64,000 nt of DNA from Prochilodus magdalenae (lineage: Eukaryota; Chordata; Actinopteri; Characiformes; Prochilodontidae): contig JAMWET010001220.1 of the NCBI GenBank assembly GCA_024036415.1, positions 1,550,001 through 1,614,000 on the forward strand. Direction: 5' to 3'. The stretch's first letter is position 1. The number at the start of each line of letters is the position of its first letter. Both the position numbers and the translations under genes were made by a program. Positions 61,100-64,000 of the stretch are shown piece after piece. Under the pieces are notes generated by a model. It saw nothing but the letters and a program-made list of their open reading frames with translations. It was not told the origin of the DNA and did not search any database.

Positions 61100-61515
61100 T
61101 GCCATTTGTGAATGTAACTTCATATAGTAGTGCTTTTGGTTTGCCAAAGTAACCCCTCTGATTTTGCATCTACAAGATGGACTAGCAAGGTAGGGATGTA
61201 CAGTGGACAGTGAGTGGACAAAGTGTTTAAAAACTCCAGCACCACTGCTTTGTCTGAACTAGCACAACACACAGAAACACCATCCAAAAGATACACAATC
61301 CAAATAATACCTGCCCTGTGGTGGTCCTTTGGGGGTCCTGACCGTTGATGAACATGGTAAAAGGGGGCCAACGTTGCAGAGCACAGAGAAACAGATGGAC
61401 TACAGTCTGTAACTGCAGATACTAAAGTGCACCTCTATGTTACAGAGAACAGATAGAACTGAAAGCTAGTGTAGAAACAAGGAGGTGTTCCTAATAAAGT
61501 GATTGGTGAGTGTAT
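61100..61515 (+). repeat. Dispersed repeat family A, copy 3
   Basis: Matches copy 1 and the reverse complement of copy 2, with landmarks tggacagtgagtggacaaag, cagatggactacagtctgta and gtgcacctctatg. It extends at the right to cctaataaagtgattggtga, possibly the true end of the family. Confidence 0.72.
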
Positions 61516-64000
61516 GTTTTCTGCATTGTGTCCCGACACTGAAAAATGAAGGGCTTAATGAATGGACTGAAAATCATATAAATTAAGGGTAGCCTCTGAC
61601 TTCATACTGTACACTGTGTGACAATACATGAAACAACTTCTGACTGCTGCGCTGAAGTATCAGTTACAACCACAACGTAGGTGCATTTCTATGAAAACCA
61701 ACATCTCCTTCTGTATGTGGGAAATTTCTCCATGTCAAAGACCAGGCCAAAAAAAGCTTCCAAAGTGGCTTGATATGGAACTACGTGCAATTTCATGAAA
61801 GAAGGCAAAATTATTGTGGACTTGAGCTCTATAATTGCCTCGCTGTGAGATGTTCAGCAGAAACCTAGCTTATTTTCAGAAGAAGATTAAGAAAGAAAGC
61901 AGCTCGCTTCCATTCTGCAATATTGTTTCCCATGTCGTTATAAAGAGGGTAAGCAAGCATATAATTGTGGGGAGCGGAGAGCATATGAAACATCAAAACT
62001 GGGCTTTTGTCAGGAGGCAAATGAAGGAGATGATGATTGATGGGGTGTAGGGGTGCCCTGTAGAGACCATTTCACTAACAATGAGAGAGAGAAAGAGAGA
62101 GGGAAAGCGAGAGGGATACGGGGGGACAGTCAATAAGGGGCCATGGCAAATGAAAACAGGGGCCGCTCTGCGAATATAGCCCCAGCTTACAGTCCCCACG
62201 AGGGAAGAGTTAAAATCCCATAAAATAAAGTTCACTAACGCATAAAGCCCTAATAAGTATCCCTTTCAGCATTTTACAGGACGTGGAAACTTTACGAGAG
62301 CCCACTACAGCATGGCCATGCACAGGCAGCTCCTCTTTCACAGAAAGATGCTTCACAGAAAAGACACACTTTTCACGTCTGTTGGGAAGAAAGAGTCTAG
62401 GAAAGAGGAAGATGCACCCAGAAGTAGCAGGAAAGGTGTTTATGGTGAAGATTAGTCGTTAGTTCCAATCTGTAAGTGATCTAGCTAATCAGAGACGTCT
62501 GTGGATTGTTTGTTGCTGGAAGTAGACTCTCCTGGTCTCCAGAAAGCCTGATCTCAGACCAGGGCTGGTGTCTGCTACCTTAGAGACCATATCTCTGTTT
62601 ATATGCCACATGACGGTACTGAGCTAAAGGGCCACTATAACGGAAAACCATGTAAAGAAATGGTTTGACTAATTAAAGTTTGATCTGGCATGCGAACATG
62701 GGTCATTTTTGATATATACTGACTGCCCAGTCTATACAGTCTATATATCCACTTCAGTTTTGTCATGTTGCAACATATATTGCATTAGGCCTACACATTA
62801 GATTAGTCTGTTCAGCCCAATGAAGCAGCTGATCAAAACAGAGGCCATTGACATACAGTATATCAGTCTTAAAGACACAGCAACCTAAAACAACCCGTCC
62901 AATTTAAAAAATTTTAAAATAGGTTGGCAAATCGTTGGGCAAAAATGAATACTGAAAGAATACTTAATGAATAGACTTTTTAAGTGCATACACCCACAAA
63001 AATGCCATACGAGGCCCTCAGGAGAGAAAAATAAAATACAAGCAAAATGTATTACACTGACACTTTTGTAGCATGACCGCTCCTTTGTATAGGCTAATGG
63101 CTAATAATCCTAAACTGAAGACTCAAATATGCGGTTTGTGGAAGCAAATGCAACAGTTTTATGTTGCAATGACATTGTTTTACTGTGTTTAGTTAAACAA
63201 AGCTTTCTATTAAGCAGGCATGCATGCAGGCACACCTGTTGCTTATAAAACTCACAAAAAATTATTAAACTTTGGGGACAAGGCAAATTGCACAAATTAA
63301 CCTCTATTCAGATCAAAGTAGCCTACAGTCTTCCATTAAGGACAAATCTACTGTAGGACAAAGGTAGGAGGTTACCGCTAACCTGCCCTGCGCTTTTTCC
63401 CAGAGGGCAAGGGTGTCTTACATCAGCCAAAATGTCATGCACCGGGGTTGAAAATCAAAACATCCTAATCAGGAACAGCCCTAGCTTCAACTTTGACCCT
63501 GTTTACTGGCACGCCAAAATGCGAAGGCGGTCCACTTTGTCCGGCGCATTTAATAATGCATCGCAACAAATTGACATGAAGTGGCTGCTAGCGGAGGAAG
63601 GGAGGAGGAAATTGGCTACTGGGGCCTGCTTTCTGTCGCTCATAAATGACTCTGATTGGGTGGGGCTGGGGGGTGGGGAATAATGGGTGGAGCCAGAGAA
63701 CAATGTGTCACAAATTAGACTTGGAAATCAAGAGCCATGGGCCCTGTTTTTCATCTCCATGCTGAAGGTCCAGGATACATACGCAAAGACACACGCACAC
63801 AAAAGCTGCTGAATAAGCAGGCTAGCCAGGAGAGACTGCTCGGTGGGAAAGTGAAACAAAAAAGAAGTGCACTAACAGAAGCGCCCTTGTCTTTTTCCAT
63901 GGACCTTGGGTGGATAGGCCACTGTTGAGAAATGCTTATCATCGCAGTCATGTCGGACCCTCCATCTCTGTGTTCAGGGCCATATCTAAACATTTTGGGG
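61516..64000. other. Unique non-coding DNA
   Basis: A purine-rich patch lies at 62080-62130. From about 63390 onward the sequence is repeat-free and less AT-rich, holds gcatttaataatgcatcgc (63546-63564) and might be conserved regulatory DNA. No exon assigned. Confidence 0.38.
63658..63678 (+). promoter_or_regulatory. Strong G-quadruplex motif
   Basis: Four G runs (3, 4, 6 and 4 bases) separated by loops of one, two and one base. Very short loops predict a stable quadruplex on the plus strand. Confidence 0.75.

Noticed and set aside
1..64000. CRISPR arrays, prophage, operons or bacterial-type systems
   Set aside because: Direct repeats found are microsatellites or transposons; composition and transposon content are those of a vertebrate nuclear genome.

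Overview
The window looks like nuclear DNA from a ray-finned fish. The evidence is AT-rich non-coding sequence with long GA, CT, AT and ATT microsatellites, remnants of at least six Tc1/mariner-type copies, a decayed L2-clade LINE, a tRNA-derived SINE, hAT-like and piggyBac-like non-autonomous elements, and no operon-like or closely packed genes. The repeat mix fits an ostariophysan teleost best, but that is a guess from memory of repeat types, not something the sequence proves. I see no complete cellular gene. The best reading is a gene desert or the inside of a very large intron.

Layout. 0-5 kb: a degraded SINE-like stretch, copy 1 of unclassified repeat family A (about 1.68-2.09 kb), an (AT)15 tract, then two repeat-poor blocks (2.64-3.11 and 3.72-4.26 kb) that look like conserved non-coding DNA. 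5.4-8.2 kb: two short Tc1-like elements, the second with about 210-bp terminal inverted repeats and a TA target duplication. 8.2-19.9 kb: mostly unannotatable unique DNA, with a GC-rich block at 13 kb, a near-consensus CTCF-type motif at 13.94 kb and a (GGGGTGA)4 G-quadruplex motif at 17.8 kb. 19.9-24.2 kb: a cluster of Tc1-like relics, one split by a piggyBac-like MITE, plus two family A pieces in opposite orientation. 24.59 kb: the only stretch whose codon use and splice-like borders look like a true exon, of unrecognised product.

25-39 kb: unique DNA with purine/pyrimidine tracts, candidate regulatory blocks around 28-29.5 kb, and a diverged tandem duplication of about 300 bp at 29.8-30.4 kb. 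39.5-45.6 kb: a second repeat cluster, made of a short dispersed repeat, a hAT-like element, a Tc1 relic and an L2 LINE interrupted by a second copy of the same piggyBac-like MITE with clean TTAA flanks. 45.6-57 kb: mostly unique. 57.4-58.9 kb: a degenerate telomere-like array next to a hAT-like non-autonomous element that carries an internal tandem duplication. 60.8-61.5 kb: a tRNA-derived SINE followed at once by family A copy 3. 61.5-64 kb: mostly unique, with a strong G-quadruplex motif at 63.66 kb.

No genes work together here. What the sequence can tell is a history of transposon insertion (who sits inside whom) plus some possible regulatory DNA. I found no evidence of a new defence, biosynthetic or other multi-gene system. 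Family names for repeats come from recalled protein motifs and terminal structure, not from a database search.
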